A stretch of 43,641 bases of DNA from JAAUTS01 sp038250235 (GCA_038250235.1 JBBSCO010000022.1:1-43641), one strand, 5' to 3'; shown: positions 1 to 8,142, numbered from the stretch's first letter. The notes: a model not told the origin generated them from the letters alone. Translations and numbers: made by a program.

Positions 1-307
1 GGGGCGGGCGTGTCTTAGGTTGTTCGCCACAGCGAATATGCTACACGGGAAAATTGAGGGTTTTGCAATAATTTATTGGCCAGGATGAGGAGCCTTCGCA
101 TCAGGACGGTGAGTATGGGAGAGGGGTCGGGAGAGGGGTCAGCCATTTAATATTGACATAACGAAATAGGCTCATGATAGTCGGCCTGATGCCTAGGCAG
201 TATAATGGGGTCAGTCTACCACATTGCACATAATTCTTGTGTTCTATATTTTTTCTAAGGACTGTATTTTGTGAATCTTCATTGATGTAATCCTGATTTT
301 CTCTTAA
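1..307. other. Intergenic DNA with IS-end debris
   Basis: No convincing gene is visible. The stretch contains a 12-bp direct repeat (116-127 and 129-140), the left end of an inverted-repeat-bounded element (135-159) and a second copy of the octamer GGGGTCAG at 207-214. From about 240 on it is AT-rich. It reads as flank and left end of the RAYT element described separately. Confidence 0.5.
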
Positions 308-792
308 TCTAACATCCGTGAGAGATGTATCCTCAACCCACGATCAAGAAAACCGGAACTGGCCGTTCATTCGGCGTTAAGGAGGGGATGGTTCTTCGGT
401 TCCCAAAAATTCCGGGAGAAGCTTCTTAAGCTGTTGAAGAAAAGGGACGCAAGGATCGAGAAGGCCCATGGATATCATGGGCCGCAATTGCACGACTACG
501 GAGAAAAGCGGGCCCGTGCGCTGATCAGGGCAGGGTTAGAACATTTTGCGATGGATGCAGAAGAGTTGAAAAGAGTCCGCAAGGGGGATTGGAGGAAAGG
601 TCTCCTTGCGGCCATGATCCAGGGCGAAACAACAATGAGGCTGGATTGGATCAGCGAACAGTTGAGCACGGGAACGCGGTCGGGAACATGTCGGATTGCG
701 AGTGAAATGCGGCGAAGCCTCGAAAGTGACCGCAAACTGCAAAAGAGCATGGAAAGCATTACAAGGATGTCAATATTAAATGGCTGACCCCT
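134..792 (+). mobile_element. Remnant of a REP-associated (IS200-like) transposase element with terminal inverted repeats
   Basis: Positions 135-159 and 767-791 are exact reverse complements over 25 bases, and one further flanking base pair (134/792) also matches. The outer ends are GGGGTCAG and CTGACCCC. Between them lies an open frame resembling the C-terminal part of a Y1/RAYT transposase. The catalytic N-terminal HUH part is missing, so the element is an internally deleted, non-autonomous remnant. The right-hand repeat overlaps the last codons and stop of the transposase fragment, as is usual when the element ends directly after the gene. Confidence 0.65.
308..787 (+). pseudogene. C-terminal fragment of an IS200-like/RAYT transposase
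   Basis: The open frame runs from just after an in-frame TAA at 305-307 to the stop at 787. It shows RRGWFFGSQKFREKLL, then a basic helical stretch, then LAAMIQGETTMRLDWIS and a final serine-arginine-rich tail. This arrangement is typical of the C-terminal domain of REP-associated tyrosine transposases in Verrucomicrobiota and other environmental bacteria. The N-terminal domain of about 200 residues with the HUH motif and catalytic tyrosine is absent, so it cannot transpose by itself. No strong ribosome binding site or natural start is present; a TTG at 434 is the only obvious candidate. I treat it as a pseudogene. Family assignment is by recognition of the motif pattern and is moderately secure. 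Confidence 0.65.
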
Positions 793-866
793 TCCTTTAC
801 CTTCCTTCAGGCATATCTTAGTGCCCTCGAAGTGAAAACCGCTCGGCACGTTGTTCGCTCGCTTAA

Positions 867-914
867 CGAGAACGCGTCTCATAAATAGTTTGACAGAATG
901 AGAATGCGTCTTAT
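867..914 (+). promoter_or_regulatory. Two tandem Fur-box-like palindromes upstream of the TonB receptor
   Basis: Two 16-base sites, 867-882 (cGAGAAcGCGTCTcAT) and 899-914 (tGAGAAtGCGTCTtAT), differ only at three T/C positions and lie 32 bp apart centre to centre, about three helical turns. Both resemble the Fur consensus core TGAGAAT-N-ATTCTCA in their left half and in part of the right half. The second ends 9 bases before the receptor start codon. Placement and tandem arrangement suggest iron-dependent repression; assignment to Fur is inference. Confidence 0.55.
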
Positions 915-923
915 TTTCAACGA

Positions 924-3101
924 ATGAAATTATTTTTGCCACATTTATTAAGTCGAAAAACATTACCTACACTAATCTTCACCACAGTTTTAACCGCCTT
1001 AACTAGCCTAAATATACAGGCTGAAGAAGTTGAGAAGAATGATGCGACTAAAGCCAAGGATAAGTTAAACCTACCCGTTTTAACGGCTGAGTTACCCGAA
1101 GTCATCGTTACCGCTACCGGGACGATGCCAGCTTCCACTTTTATGCCTGAAACAGCAGCAGCTAAAATTTACTCTGGCAAAAAAACTACGGTGACAGAAC
1201 TCTCTGCCATCCCCCAAATCCAAAACAACAACTATCGCCAAGTATTTTCCCAAACTCCGGGTCTTCTCGTTTCGGAACATACTAACGCTGGCTTCATCAA
1301 CATGAATTACCGTGGCATCGGCGACCCCCACGAAACAGAATTCCTGCTGACCTTAAAAGATGGCATCCCCCAGAGCCAAGACCTCTTCGGTTACTCCACA
1401 TTATACGCCTTACCTCCCATGGAAGGAATCGAACGAGTCGAATTCGTCCGCGGTGGTTCTTCCTTGCTTTATGGACCACAGCCCGGCCCCGTGATTAACT
1501 TCATCAGCAAAGGCCCGCCTACAGATAAAAAAATCACGGGCAGCACCCAGCACATTATCGGCTCAGATGGCCTTTACACCAATTACAGCACGGTGGGCGG
1601 GACAGTGGATCGGATTGGATATTCTCTGACCTATTTTCACAAGCAACAAGACGGCAGTCGCAATAATGCCGATAGCGTGGTTAATGGCGGCAACGTCCAG
1701 ATCGCCCTTGATGCAGATAAATCCACCCGCTGGCTCTTAGACATTAATACTTATGTTTCAGAAAGTGGCGAGCCTGGCCGTTTGAGTGCTGGCCAATATT
1801 CCCTAAATCGTGATTTTACAAGAACTCCTAACGACCGGATCTTCATAGAGCGCCACACCGGTGCCATCAGCGTGGAGCATGATATTTCCCCAGACACCAT
1901 GCTGGTGGCGAAGGCTTGGGTGGGCTATCAAGAACGCCAAAGCCGCCGTCCTGACAGCACGCTTAACGCCACCATCGATACCCGCGAATTTCAATTTGGC
2001 GGCGCAGATGCCCGCATCCTCCACAACTATTACATGTTCAACAATAAGCACACCCTAACAGGCGGTTTCATGGTTTACTCTGCGGACAACCCCCGCAAAC
2101 GCGACCTAGCCGTAGGCGATCCACTCGCCACCACTGGAACCCGCCAGTTCACTTTAGAAAACACCACTAACTATGGCGCCTACTTTATTGAAAATAAATT
2201 TACCTTTGGCAGCTTTAGCATCGTCCCCGCCATCCGCATCGAAAACACTGCTGTTAACGTCAAGGAGACCCAACAAATCCAGCAAGCTCGCGGCCCTCAA
2301 GAAGGAGACTACCTCCGCGTCGTGCCCCTCCTCGGCTTAGGATTAGAATATAAACTGGGTAATCAAAACACTACCTATGCCAATATCTCCCAAGGCTATC
2401 GTCCCGCCAGCTATGACAGCGTCCTAAATCCAGGCAGCTCAGCCCAACCCAGCAGCACTCTCAACGAAGCAAAAACATGGACGTACGAAATCGGCTTCCG
2501 GGGTCAACCCACTCCGTGGTTTAATTACGACACTTCCGTCTTCTACACTGATTATGATAACTATTTTGAAACCACTGGCCCTGTGGCCAACCCCGTTATC
2601 ACCAATTCTGGTCGAGCTAAATTCATGGGTTGGGAAGCTGCCGCTGAAATCGACTTCGTCGGGCTTTACGATGCCGCCAACAAGTCCGACGTAGCAAAAC
2701 GTTTCGGCACCCTGAGCGCCTACTCCAACGTCAGCCTACTATCTGCCAAGTTCGTCTCCGGCATCAACGAAGGCCGCGAACCAGGTTACGCTCCTGGGTA
2801 TGTTTTTAAAACAGGCACCATCTACCGTTACTCAGATAAAGTGAAAATTTCATTCATCGGCACTATGTTCGGCAATCACGACTGGCGCGACAACAACGTC
2901 CCAGCCAACGGTGTTGATGAAATCCCCGCCTACGGAGTCTGGGATCTAACCGCTGAAGTCGCCATCTACAAAGATTATGTAAAACTTCTCGGCGGTATCA
3001 ACAACATCTTCGATGAAGATTACTTCGCCCGCGTCCGAACGGACGGGATCGAACCTGCCGCGCGTCGCAACTATTACGTAGGCGTCCGTGTCTCCTTCTA
3101 A
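924..3101 (+). CDS. TonB-dependent receptor, FecA-like (ferric siderophore/citrate uptake)
   Basis: A 725-residue outer-membrane receptor. Residues 1-33 form a signal peptide ending near IQA. A TonB-box-like segment EVIVTA sits at about 59-64, a plug domain covers roughly 80-200 (YRGIG at about 129-133, RVEFVRGGSSLLYG at about 171-184), and the remainder is a beta-barrel ending in the expected terminal phenylalanine (VGVRVSF). The segment NNIFDEDYFARVRTDGIEPA near the end is typical of FecA-like ferric dicitrate receptors. It should import an iron chelate using TonB-ExbB-ExbD energy. The next gene is a broken exbB, and Fur-box-like sites precede it. The DNA is AT-richer and uses TTA/CTA leucine codons more than the core genes further along, which suggests a different origin. 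Substrate is not determined. Confidence 0.85.
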   Translation: MKLFLPHLLSRKTLPTLIFTTVLTALTSLNIQAEEVEKNDATKAKDKLNLPVLTAELPEVIVTATGTMPASTFMPETAAAKIYSGKKTTVTELSAIPQIQNNNYRQVFSQTPGLLVSEHTNAGFINMNYRGIGDPHETEFLLTLKDGIPQSQDLFGYSTLYALPPMEGIERVEFVRGGSSLLYGPQPGPVINFISKGPPTDKKITGSTQHIIGSDGLYTNYSTVGGTVDRIGYSLTYFHKQQDGSRNNADSVVNGGNVQIALDADKSTRWLLDINTYVSESGEPGRLSAGQYSLNRDFTRTPNDRIFIERHTGAISVEHDISPDTMLVAKAWVGYQERQSRRPDSTLNATIDTREFQFGGADARILHNYYMFNNKHTLTGGFMVYSADNPRKRDLAVGDPLATTGTRQFTLENTTNYGAYFIENKFTFGSFSIVPAIRIENTAVNVKETQQIQQARGPQEGDYLRVVPLLGLGLEYKLGNQNTTYANISQGYRPASYDSVLNPGSSAQPSSTLNEAKTWTYEIGFRGQPTPWFNYDTSVFYTDYDNYFETTGPVANPVITNSGRAKFMGWEAAAEIDFVGLYDAANKSDVAKRFGTLSAYSNVSLLSAKFVSGINEGREPGYAPGYVFKTGTIYRYSDKVKISFIGTMFGNHDWRDNNVPANGVDEIPAYGVWDLTAEVAIYKDYVKLLGGINNIFDEDYFARVRTDGIEPAARRNYYVGVRVSF

Positions 3102-3104
3102 ACC

Positions 3105-3146
3105 GACTAGACCATTCTACCTAAAGTTATTCTAGTCTCTTCTTTT
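3105..3146 (+). terminator. Probable Rho-independent terminator after the TonB receptor
   Basis: A perfect 7-bp stem GACTAGA (3105-3111) / TCTAGTC (3131-3137) is followed by the pyrimidine tract TCTTCTTTT. It begins 4 bases after the receptor stop codon. The loop is long (19 nt), which lowers certainty. If real it separates the receptor from the exbB remnant. Confidence 0.45.
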
Positions 3147-3178
3147 ACAACTCAAAACTCTAAACCCAGACCCAAACA

Positions 3179-3337
3179 ATGATCCAACTTTTTATAGAAG
3201 GAGGCCCCATCATGTGGCCCATCCTCATCCTCTCCATCTTCACTCTAGCAGTCATCCTGGAGCGCTTTTTTTTATCATCACAGAAAAAAAGAACACGATC
3301 TAACAAGTTTAACCCTGGTTCCTTGAATGGATTTTAA
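3179..3337 (+). pseudogene. exbB: Truncated exbB/tolQ (MotA/TolQ/ExbB proton channel family), N-terminus only
   Basis: ATG at 3179 opens a 52-codon frame. Its first 36 or so residues, MIQLFIEGGPIMWPILILSI onward and then LAVILERFF, match the N-terminal part and first transmembrane helix of ExbB/TolQ/MotA-family proteins, which couple the proton gradient to TonB. Homology stops near residue 36 (about 3290). The remaining codons run into the repeat that begins at 3322, ending at a TAA inside it. Full-length members are about 200 or more residues, so roughly four fifths of the gene is gone and no exbD or tonB follows. The downstream sequence is RAYT-type debris, pointing to disruption by an insertion plus deletion. 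The receptor must now rely on another TonB system. Confidence 0.75.
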
Positions 3338-3373
3338 GGTGGATTATTCTGGATGAACGGCAAGGATTGTGCA
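3322..3373 (+). repeat. 52-bp repeat, inverted copy at 41497-41548
   Basis: This sequence and the reverse complement of 41497-41548 are the same length and identical at 48 of 52 positions. It lies immediately 5' of a RAYT N-terminal reading frame, so it is probably the upstream region of one transposase family. Confidence 0.7.
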
Positions 3374-3482
3374 GGTTGACTTTCCTGGAGCAGTGTATCA
3401 AATGATGGATCAAGGAAATGAGAGCATTCAGTGTACTCCGCCAGAGATTGGGTATATTAAGGTGGAAGAAGCCTTTTTCTGA
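3363..3482 (+). pseudogene. N-terminal scrap of a RAYT/IS200-like transposase
   Basis: Reading from 3363, the frame gives RIVQVDFPGAVYQMMDQGNE. This is a close match to the N-terminal signature of REP-associated tyrosine transposases (R-I-x-F-P-G-A-x-Y-H-V-x-x-R-G-N), with the usual H changed to Q. After about 20 residues the resemblance ends, and a TGA follows at 3480. The HUH catalytic motif is not reached. No ATG is available in frame at the expected place (TGA lies just upstream), so it is a dead fragment. It abuts the exbB truncation point and probably marks the insertion that caused it. Confidence 0.6.
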
Positions 3483-3607
3483 TAGTCAAAAGAATGGAAG
3501 CTCGTCTAAAAAAGAATAGGAGCTCGGAGTAAAAAATCTGGTCTCTTTGAAAGTTGTCAAAAGTCGACGACTGATTCCCTGGACGGGGCATGTGAACAAA
3601 ACATCCT

Positions 3608-4714
3608 ATGAAACGAAAATATGATGTAGCGGCGTATATTTGGCCTTCCTACCATTTTGAACCCAGGACTGAACATTTCTGGCCCGAAAAAGACGGTGAA
3701 TGGTACACGGTGCGGCGGGGAACAGCGCGTTTTCCCGGTCATGGCATGCCCCGTATTCCCCTGCTAGGTCACCAGGACGAAGCCGATCCTCTCGTCATGC
3801 GGCAACACATTGATCTTGCCCGCGAGCACGGTATCAATGTGTTCATCATGGATTGGTATTGGTATCAGGACGCTCCCTGTTTCGAGCGGCAGTTGAATGA
3901 GGGCCTCATCCCGGCACTCGAAGGAACCGATAGCAAGTTCTACCTGATGTGGGCGAACCACGACGTGGATTCCTTATGGAACATGCATGAAGACACCCGC
4001 TGGGACCAGCCGCGAGAAATCCGGTGGACCGGTCAGGCCAAGCGCGATTCCCTTGAACCGATGTTCGAACGCATCATCGAGAAATACATGGGCTTGGACT
4101 CGTACTACCGTATCGCAGGCAAACCGGTCTTTTCCATCTTCGACATGGCCAATCTGGTGGCCGGGCTGGGAGGATCCGAGTCGACCGTCGACGCTTTTTC
4201 CTGGATGCGCCGTCGCTGCGAGGCAAAAGGCCTGCCCGGACTCGATATCCAGGCCATTGCCAGAACTGGCGTCGGGACGGAAGCTGGAGCCAAGTTAGAA
4301 CCGGGCACGGCAGCGCACACCGCACGTGTCCTTGGCTTTGACAGCGCCACCTCCTACCAATATTGCATGGATTCCGGTCAAAAGGGAGATTATGTCGTTT
4401 GGTCGGATAAAGCGATCTCACGTTGGCAGGACTACGCCAACATTTACGGAACCTTCTATCCCCACGTTTCCCTTGGATGGGATAACACCCATCGCAATCC
4501 TTCCTTTGGGAGGGAATCTGTTGTGGAGAACGCCACCCCGGCGGCCTTTGAAGCCTGCCTGTGGAGGGCGAAGCAGTATTTGGACAAGCACCCAGAGCAA
4601 ACCCCTCTACTCACGTTGAACAGCTGGAACGAGTGGACAGAGGGGAGTTATCTTTTGCCGGACATGCGCTGGGGTTACGCTTACTTGCGCGCGGTACAGA
4701 ATGTGTTTTGTTAA
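3608..4714 (+). CDS. Glycoside hydrolase 99-like / WbsX-like protein
   Basis: A 368-residue protein with no signal peptide. It starts with AAYIWPSYHFE (about 8-18), followed by HIDLAREHGINVFIMDWYWY (about 67-86) and a C-terminal NSWNEWTEGSYLLPD (338-352). This order is characteristic of the GH99-like/WbsX domain (PF14307), a TIM-barrel family related to endo-alpha-mannosidases, often found in polysaccharide loci or as stand-alone glycan-degrading enzymes. The conserved acidic residues of the NEWxEG segment probably lie in the active site. Length fits a single-domain member. The gene stands alone, with IS debris upstream and a convergent gene downstream, so the substrate cannot be read from context. 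The ATG at 3608 is the first start in frame and its N-terminus matches the family. Confidence 0.75.
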   Translation: MKRKYDVAAYIWPSYHFEPRTEHFWPEKDGEWYTVRRGTARFPGHGMPRIPLLGHQDEADPLVMRQHIDLAREHGINVFIMDWYWYQDAPCFERQLNEGLIPALEGTDSKFYLMWANHDVDSLWNMHEDTRWDQPREIRWTGQAKRDSLEPMFERIIEKYMGLDSYYRIAGKPVFSIFDMANLVAGLGGSESTVDAFSWMRRRCEAKGLPGLDIQAIARTGVGTEAGAKLEPGTAAHTARVLGFDSATSYQYCMDSGQKGDYVVWSDKAISRWQDYANIYGTFYPHVSLGWDNTHRNPSFGRESVVENATPAAFEACLWRAKQYLDKHPEQTPLLTLNSWNEWTEGSYLLPDMRWGYAYLRAVQNVFC

Positions 4715-4756
4715 TCGATTAGCAGGCTGAGCCTCCATGCAGCTTGTGTGGTCAGT

Positions 4757-4788
4757 CAATCATTCTTGAGTGATTTGATTTATTTTTT
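4757..4788 (+). terminator. Possible terminator after the GH99-like gene
   Basis: An imperfect stem around AATCATTCTTGAGTGATT is followed by a T-rich tract (TATTTTTTTA) on the plus strand. It lies in the 65-bp gap between two convergent genes and overlaps the last codons of the minus-strand one. Stem GC content is low. Confidence 0.4.
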
Positions 4789-5532
4789 TACTGCCTTTGG
4801 CTTTTGTAGTGTGCTTGTTCTGTTAGCCTGCGCCTTGACTTCATCCACCAGCCGGGAGGGTTCGGCGCGGAGTCGGTAGTCGGCGTCAAGAAAGGCGTAG
4901 GTAATCTCGCCATCCGGTGCGATCACATACGCGGCCGCCATTGGCAGTTCGTCCGATTTGTCGCCATTACGCTCCATGGTTTTCGCATACTTGTGCATGG
5001 CCTCGGCGACATCGGGGGTCATTTTGAATACAATGCCATACTTCCTTGCCACATTATTCCCCACATCGGAAAGCACTTCGAAAGCGATTTTTCCCTTTTT
5101 GGTCGTGTCTTCGGCAAAGGCAGGCAACTCGGGGGTAAGCGCAACCAACGTCGCCCCCGCAGCTTGAAATTCCGGAAGCTTTTCCTGCAGGGCCGCAAGC
5201 GTTAGATTACAATACGGACACCATCCACCGCGATACCACGTCAGCACCACCGGACCTTTCTTCAGCAGGCTGGAAAGGGAAACTTCCTTGCCAGCCGCAT
5301 TTTTCAGCGTGAAATCCAGCGCCCGGTCTCCGGCCTTCTTGGCCCGGTCATAGATCCCGCTTTGAGCCACAGCATCAATACCGGCCTGGTAGGACGCCAC
5401 CTTTTCCGGCGGAGCCTTGCTGAGAAATTCCTTCTGTTGTGCACTCAACTGAGAACTAAGGGTTTCCGCAGAAAGGGAAGCCACCATATAAAGGGCCAGT
5501 GAAGTTGTAGTGATAATTTTGGATGAATTCAT
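4780..5532 (-). CDS. Exported peroxiredoxin-like (AhpC/TSA family) protein
   Basis: A 250-residue protein with a signal peptide (residues 1-22, cleavage near SLSA-ET). A helical linker of about 45 residues follows, then a thioredoxin-fold redoxin domain from about residue 70 to 240. The active-site region is TWYRGGWCPYCNLTLAAL, with Cys105 and Cys108 as a CPYC pair, and is followed by a conventional peroxiredoxin core (ATLVALTPEL, VLSDVGNNVARKYGI). The family reduces peroxides or disulfides; the CxxC arrangement with GGWCPYC is typical of peroxiredoxin-like proteins rather than classic 2-Cys AhpC. It probably acts in the periplasm. It is a single gene facing the GH99-like gene; no electron-donating partner is adjacent. 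Confidence 0.75.
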   Translation of the reverse strand: MNSSKIITTTSLALYMVASLSAETLSSQLSAQQKEFLSKAPPEKVASYQAGIDAVAQSGIYDRAKKAGDRALDFTLKNAAGKEVSLSSLLKKGPVVLTWYRGGWCPYCNLTLAALQEKLPEFQAAGATLVALTPELPAFAEDTTKKGKIAFEVLSDVGNNVARKYGIVFKMTPDVAEAMHKYAKTMERNGDKSDELPMAAAYVIAPDGEITYAFLDADYRLRAEPSRLVDEVKAQANRTSTLQKPKAVKK

Positions 5533-5689
5533 AAGTTATTTTAGTTCAACGAGGCAAGATTGCAATCTAAGAGGGGGGATTTAAAAAATGACCAAAGGGT
5601 TAGTGGCTGTTCAAGTTTTAAGATAAAATGCTGGGGAATTATAATCCTCTACTGGAATTGGCCGGAATGAAGACGCATTCGGGTCCGAG

Positions 5690-6703
5690 TCAAAGATACT
5701 TGGTGCGAAACCAATGCAGAGATGTCTCCCGACCTTTAGACCAATCAATCTGTGGATTGAACTTCAGGTGTTCCCGAGCTTTCTGAATGGAAAAGGATTG
5801 GTGGGTTCCCATAATGTCCACCGCCTGTCGGCTCAAGAGAGCGTCTCCGCTTAAGCCGCTAAAAACGCGTATCCAACGGTAACCTCCTTCCAGGGTCGTT
5901 CCAAGGGATCGAGCTATGGGGTAAGAAAGATTCCACTGAGGAGCTTTTACCCCGAGACCTTCTGCCATGCCTTCGAGGAATTCTTTCCAGGTGATTTGGC
6001 CTCCATCTGCCAGGTTGAAAGCCTCTCCCGTTGCCTCAGTGGTTAGTGAAGCTATGACGCCATCGGCCAGGTCGAAAATATGGCAAAGCCCTGCAACTGA
6101 TCCGCCGCCATTGATATAAAACATCTGCCTACTCCTGAGTGCCCGCCCAATTCCACCGACAAGGGCGGTACTGCGTGGTCCATAGACGGTGGCCGGACGG
6201 AGAATGACGTAGGGAAGGTGTGCAGCATCAAGTGTCAACTTAAGAACCTGTTCAGCACGCAGTTTACTTTCTGCATACCAGTTGGTGAACTGGCCCCGAC
6301 CCTGATAACTTTCGGTCACGTTGATTTGGTTGGGGTATCCGTAGATGTCTGTGCTGCTGATTTGTATCCATCGCTTAACCCCGGCGGCCACTGCGGCACG
6401 GGCCAACTGCTCCGTGCCCGTGACATTGTGGTGTAGGATTTCGCGGATTGTGCCCCAATCGCTGGCCATCGCAGCGCTGTGAATTAGCGCATCCTGCCCA
6501 AGACAGGCTTTCTGCAAAGCCGCAGAATCATGAAGATGACCGCAAACCCAACGAACTCGTTCCCCACCTGACAATTCCAGCGCCCTTGCCCTTTCCAGAG
6601 ATCGCACCAGAGCCGTCACTTCATAGCCGGCAGTCAGCAACCGATCAACCAAGTGGCTACCGATAAAACCGGTTCCTCCGGTCACCAGCACACGCGTGCT
6701 CAC
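5690..6703 (-). CDS. NAD-dependent epimerase/dehydratase (extended SDR, 3-beta-HSD-like)
   Basis: A 337-residue extended short-chain dehydrogenase. The N-terminal Rossmann motif is TGGTGFIGS (8-16). The catalytic residues are visible as Ser117/118 (QISSTDIYG) and Tyr143-x3-Lys147 (YAESK). The downstream region (LRPATVYGP, then a GGG-SVAGLCHIFDLADGV segment) resembles sugar-nucleotide epimerases and 3-beta-hydroxysteroid-type dehydrogenases. It should oxidise or epimerise a sugar or lipid hydroxyl with NAD(P). It starts at a GTG whose last bases overlap the TGA of the upstream aminotransferase (GTGA, 6700-6703), so the two are translationally coupled and probably work in one pathway. Product unknown; hopanoid HpnA and OleD-like enzymes are distant possibilities. 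Confidence 0.75.
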   Translation of the reverse strand: MSTRVLVTGGTGFIGSHLVDRLLTAGYEVTALVRSLERARALELSGGERVRWVCGHLHDSAALQKACLGQDALIHSAAMASDWGTIREILHHNVTGTEQLARAAVAAGVKRWIQISSTDIYGYPNQINVTESYQGRGQFTNWYAESKLRAEQVLKLTLDAAHLPYVILRPATVYGPRSTALVGGIGRALRSRQMFYINGGGSVAGLCHIFDLADGVIASLTTEATGEAFNLADGGQITWKEFLEGMAEGLGVKAPQWNLSYPIARSLGTTLEGGYRWIRVFSGLSGDALLSRQAVDIMGTHQSFSIQKAREHLKFNPQIDWSKGRETSLHWFRTKYL

Positions 6704-8142
6704 GCGATTTCGGCTGTCACCTTTCCATTGCTTTGGGCTGAACGCAGGGGAAGGGCTGCTTTTCTCAGGGTCTGTACACCGACCTTTTGCAAAATCTCAA
6801 AAAGCATGATCCAATGCCCGCTGCCTTCGGTCTCACATGCTTCCAAGACCGCCTCCAAGCCGGAAAGGAACTGCTGCACCTGCGCTTCACTGATGCCCAG
6901 CGGCGGCAAGAGTTTAATGCAGTCATTTTTACTGGAAACCATCGTTAGGATATGATGATCCCGGAAAAGAGGAATTACCAGTAATTGCGCGAGTAACCCA
7001 GGGCTGGCCGCCCGGATGGCCCGACACTGCATTCTTCGTTTGAATGAGGCCGGTTCTCCCAAATCAAAGGCTGTCATCAGTCCAAGACCCCGCACATTTA
7101 CAATCCAGGGATGCCGCCCGGCTATGCTGAGCAACCCAGCGCGCAACTGCATCCCACGCAACTCAGCATTTGCAACCAGTCCTTCTTCCTCGATGGCATT
7201 CAGTGTGGCTAAACCTGCTGCCATGGCCATAGTGTTTCGGCCAAAGGTGGATTCATGCACATAACAACGTTCCAGCCTATTGGTTAAACGATTATAGATC
7301 TCACGGCGCGTCACCATGGCAGCGAGCGGAACATAACCACCGCTGAGGCATTTTGAGAGTAGAACCATGTCCGGTTCCAGATTCCAATGTTCAAGAGCGA
7401 GCCATTTACCTGTCCGCCCGAGTCCTGTCTGGATTTCATCCATAACGAAGAGTGTGCCATACTTTCGACATAGACGCTGAACTTCCGGCAAGTAATCACT
7501 GCTGGGCACAGACACGCCCAGTCCCAAAATGGGTTCAAGAATAAAGGCAGCGACATCACGCCGCCTCAATTCCTCCTCCAGCCGGGTGAGATCACCATGC
7601 GGCACCTGAACACAGCCCGGTAAAAGTGGGCCAAAGCGCTCTTGGAACATCGGCTCCCCACAGATTGAAAGCGGACCCAAGTGCACTCCATGATACCCCC
7701 CATGACAGGAAAGAAAGCGTGGGCGGCCGGTAGAGACACGTGCAAACTTCATGGCCGCGTCCACCGCCTCCGCACCCGAACTACAAAAATAGACGGCATC
7801 CAGAGATCCGGGCATCCGCCGACAAAGTGCCTCCGCCAACATTCCTGAAAGTACGTGAAACTGAATCTGTACGCCTCCTGGGAGATCCTGTTCCAAAACC
7901 TCTTGCAACACAGCTTTGACCTGGGGATGGTTGTGGCCTAGAGTGGCAAATCCCTCTCCAGCGTGCATATCGAGCACTTCTACGCCCTCTGTTGTGTAAA
8001 GACACGAGCCACAGGCCCGCTCATAACAAACATCGAAACCAAGGATCTGCAAAACATCCACCAGCGCGGGATTCAGGTGTTTGCGGGCCAGGTCATGGGT
8101 CTCCAGTGATCTTCGACGGGCTTCAGTTAGAATTGTGTTCAT
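6700..8142 (-). CDS. Class III (omega) aminotransferase, PLP-dependent
   Basis: A 480-residue protein when started at the ATG at 8142; an upstream in-frame GTG at 8214 would add 24 residues of poor quality, so I prefer 8142. Class III motifs are clear: SSGAEAVDAAMKFAR (about 121-135), the PLP-binding aspartate in MDEIQTGLGRTGKW (Asp at about 235), and the Schiff-base lysine in LLSKCLSGGYVPLAA (Lys at about 264). The fold is that of ornithine/acetylornithine and omega-aminotransferases; the C-terminal extension of about 45 residues is unusual. Substrate is unknown. The stop overlaps the start of the epimerase by 4 bases, giving a two-gene unit that would install a keto or aldehyde group and an amino group on the same molecule. 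Family call secure, pathway inferred. Confidence 0.8.
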   Translation of the reverse strand: MNTILTEARRRSLETHDLARKHLNPALVDVLQILGFDVCYERACGSCLYTTEGVEVLDMHAGEGFATLGHNHPQVKAVLQEVLEQDLPGGVQIQFHVLSGMLAEALCRRMPGSLDAVYFCSSGAEAVDAAMKFARVSTGRPRFLSCHGGYHGVHLGPLSICGEPMFQERFGPLLPGCVQVPHGDLTRLEEELRRRDVAAFILEPILGLGVSVPSSDYLPEVQRLCRKYGTLFVMDEIQTGLGRTGKWLALEHWNLEPDMVLLSKCLSGGYVPLAAMVTRREIYNRLTNRLERCYVHESTFGRNTMAMAAGLATLNAIEEEGLVANAELRGMQLRAGLLSIAGRHPWIVNVRGLGLMTAFDLGEPASFKRRMQCRAIRAASPGLLAQLLVIPLFRDHHILTMVSSKNDCIKLLPPLGISEAQVQQFLSGLEAVLEACETEGSGHWIMLFEILQKVGVQTLRKAALPLRSAQSNGKVTAEIA

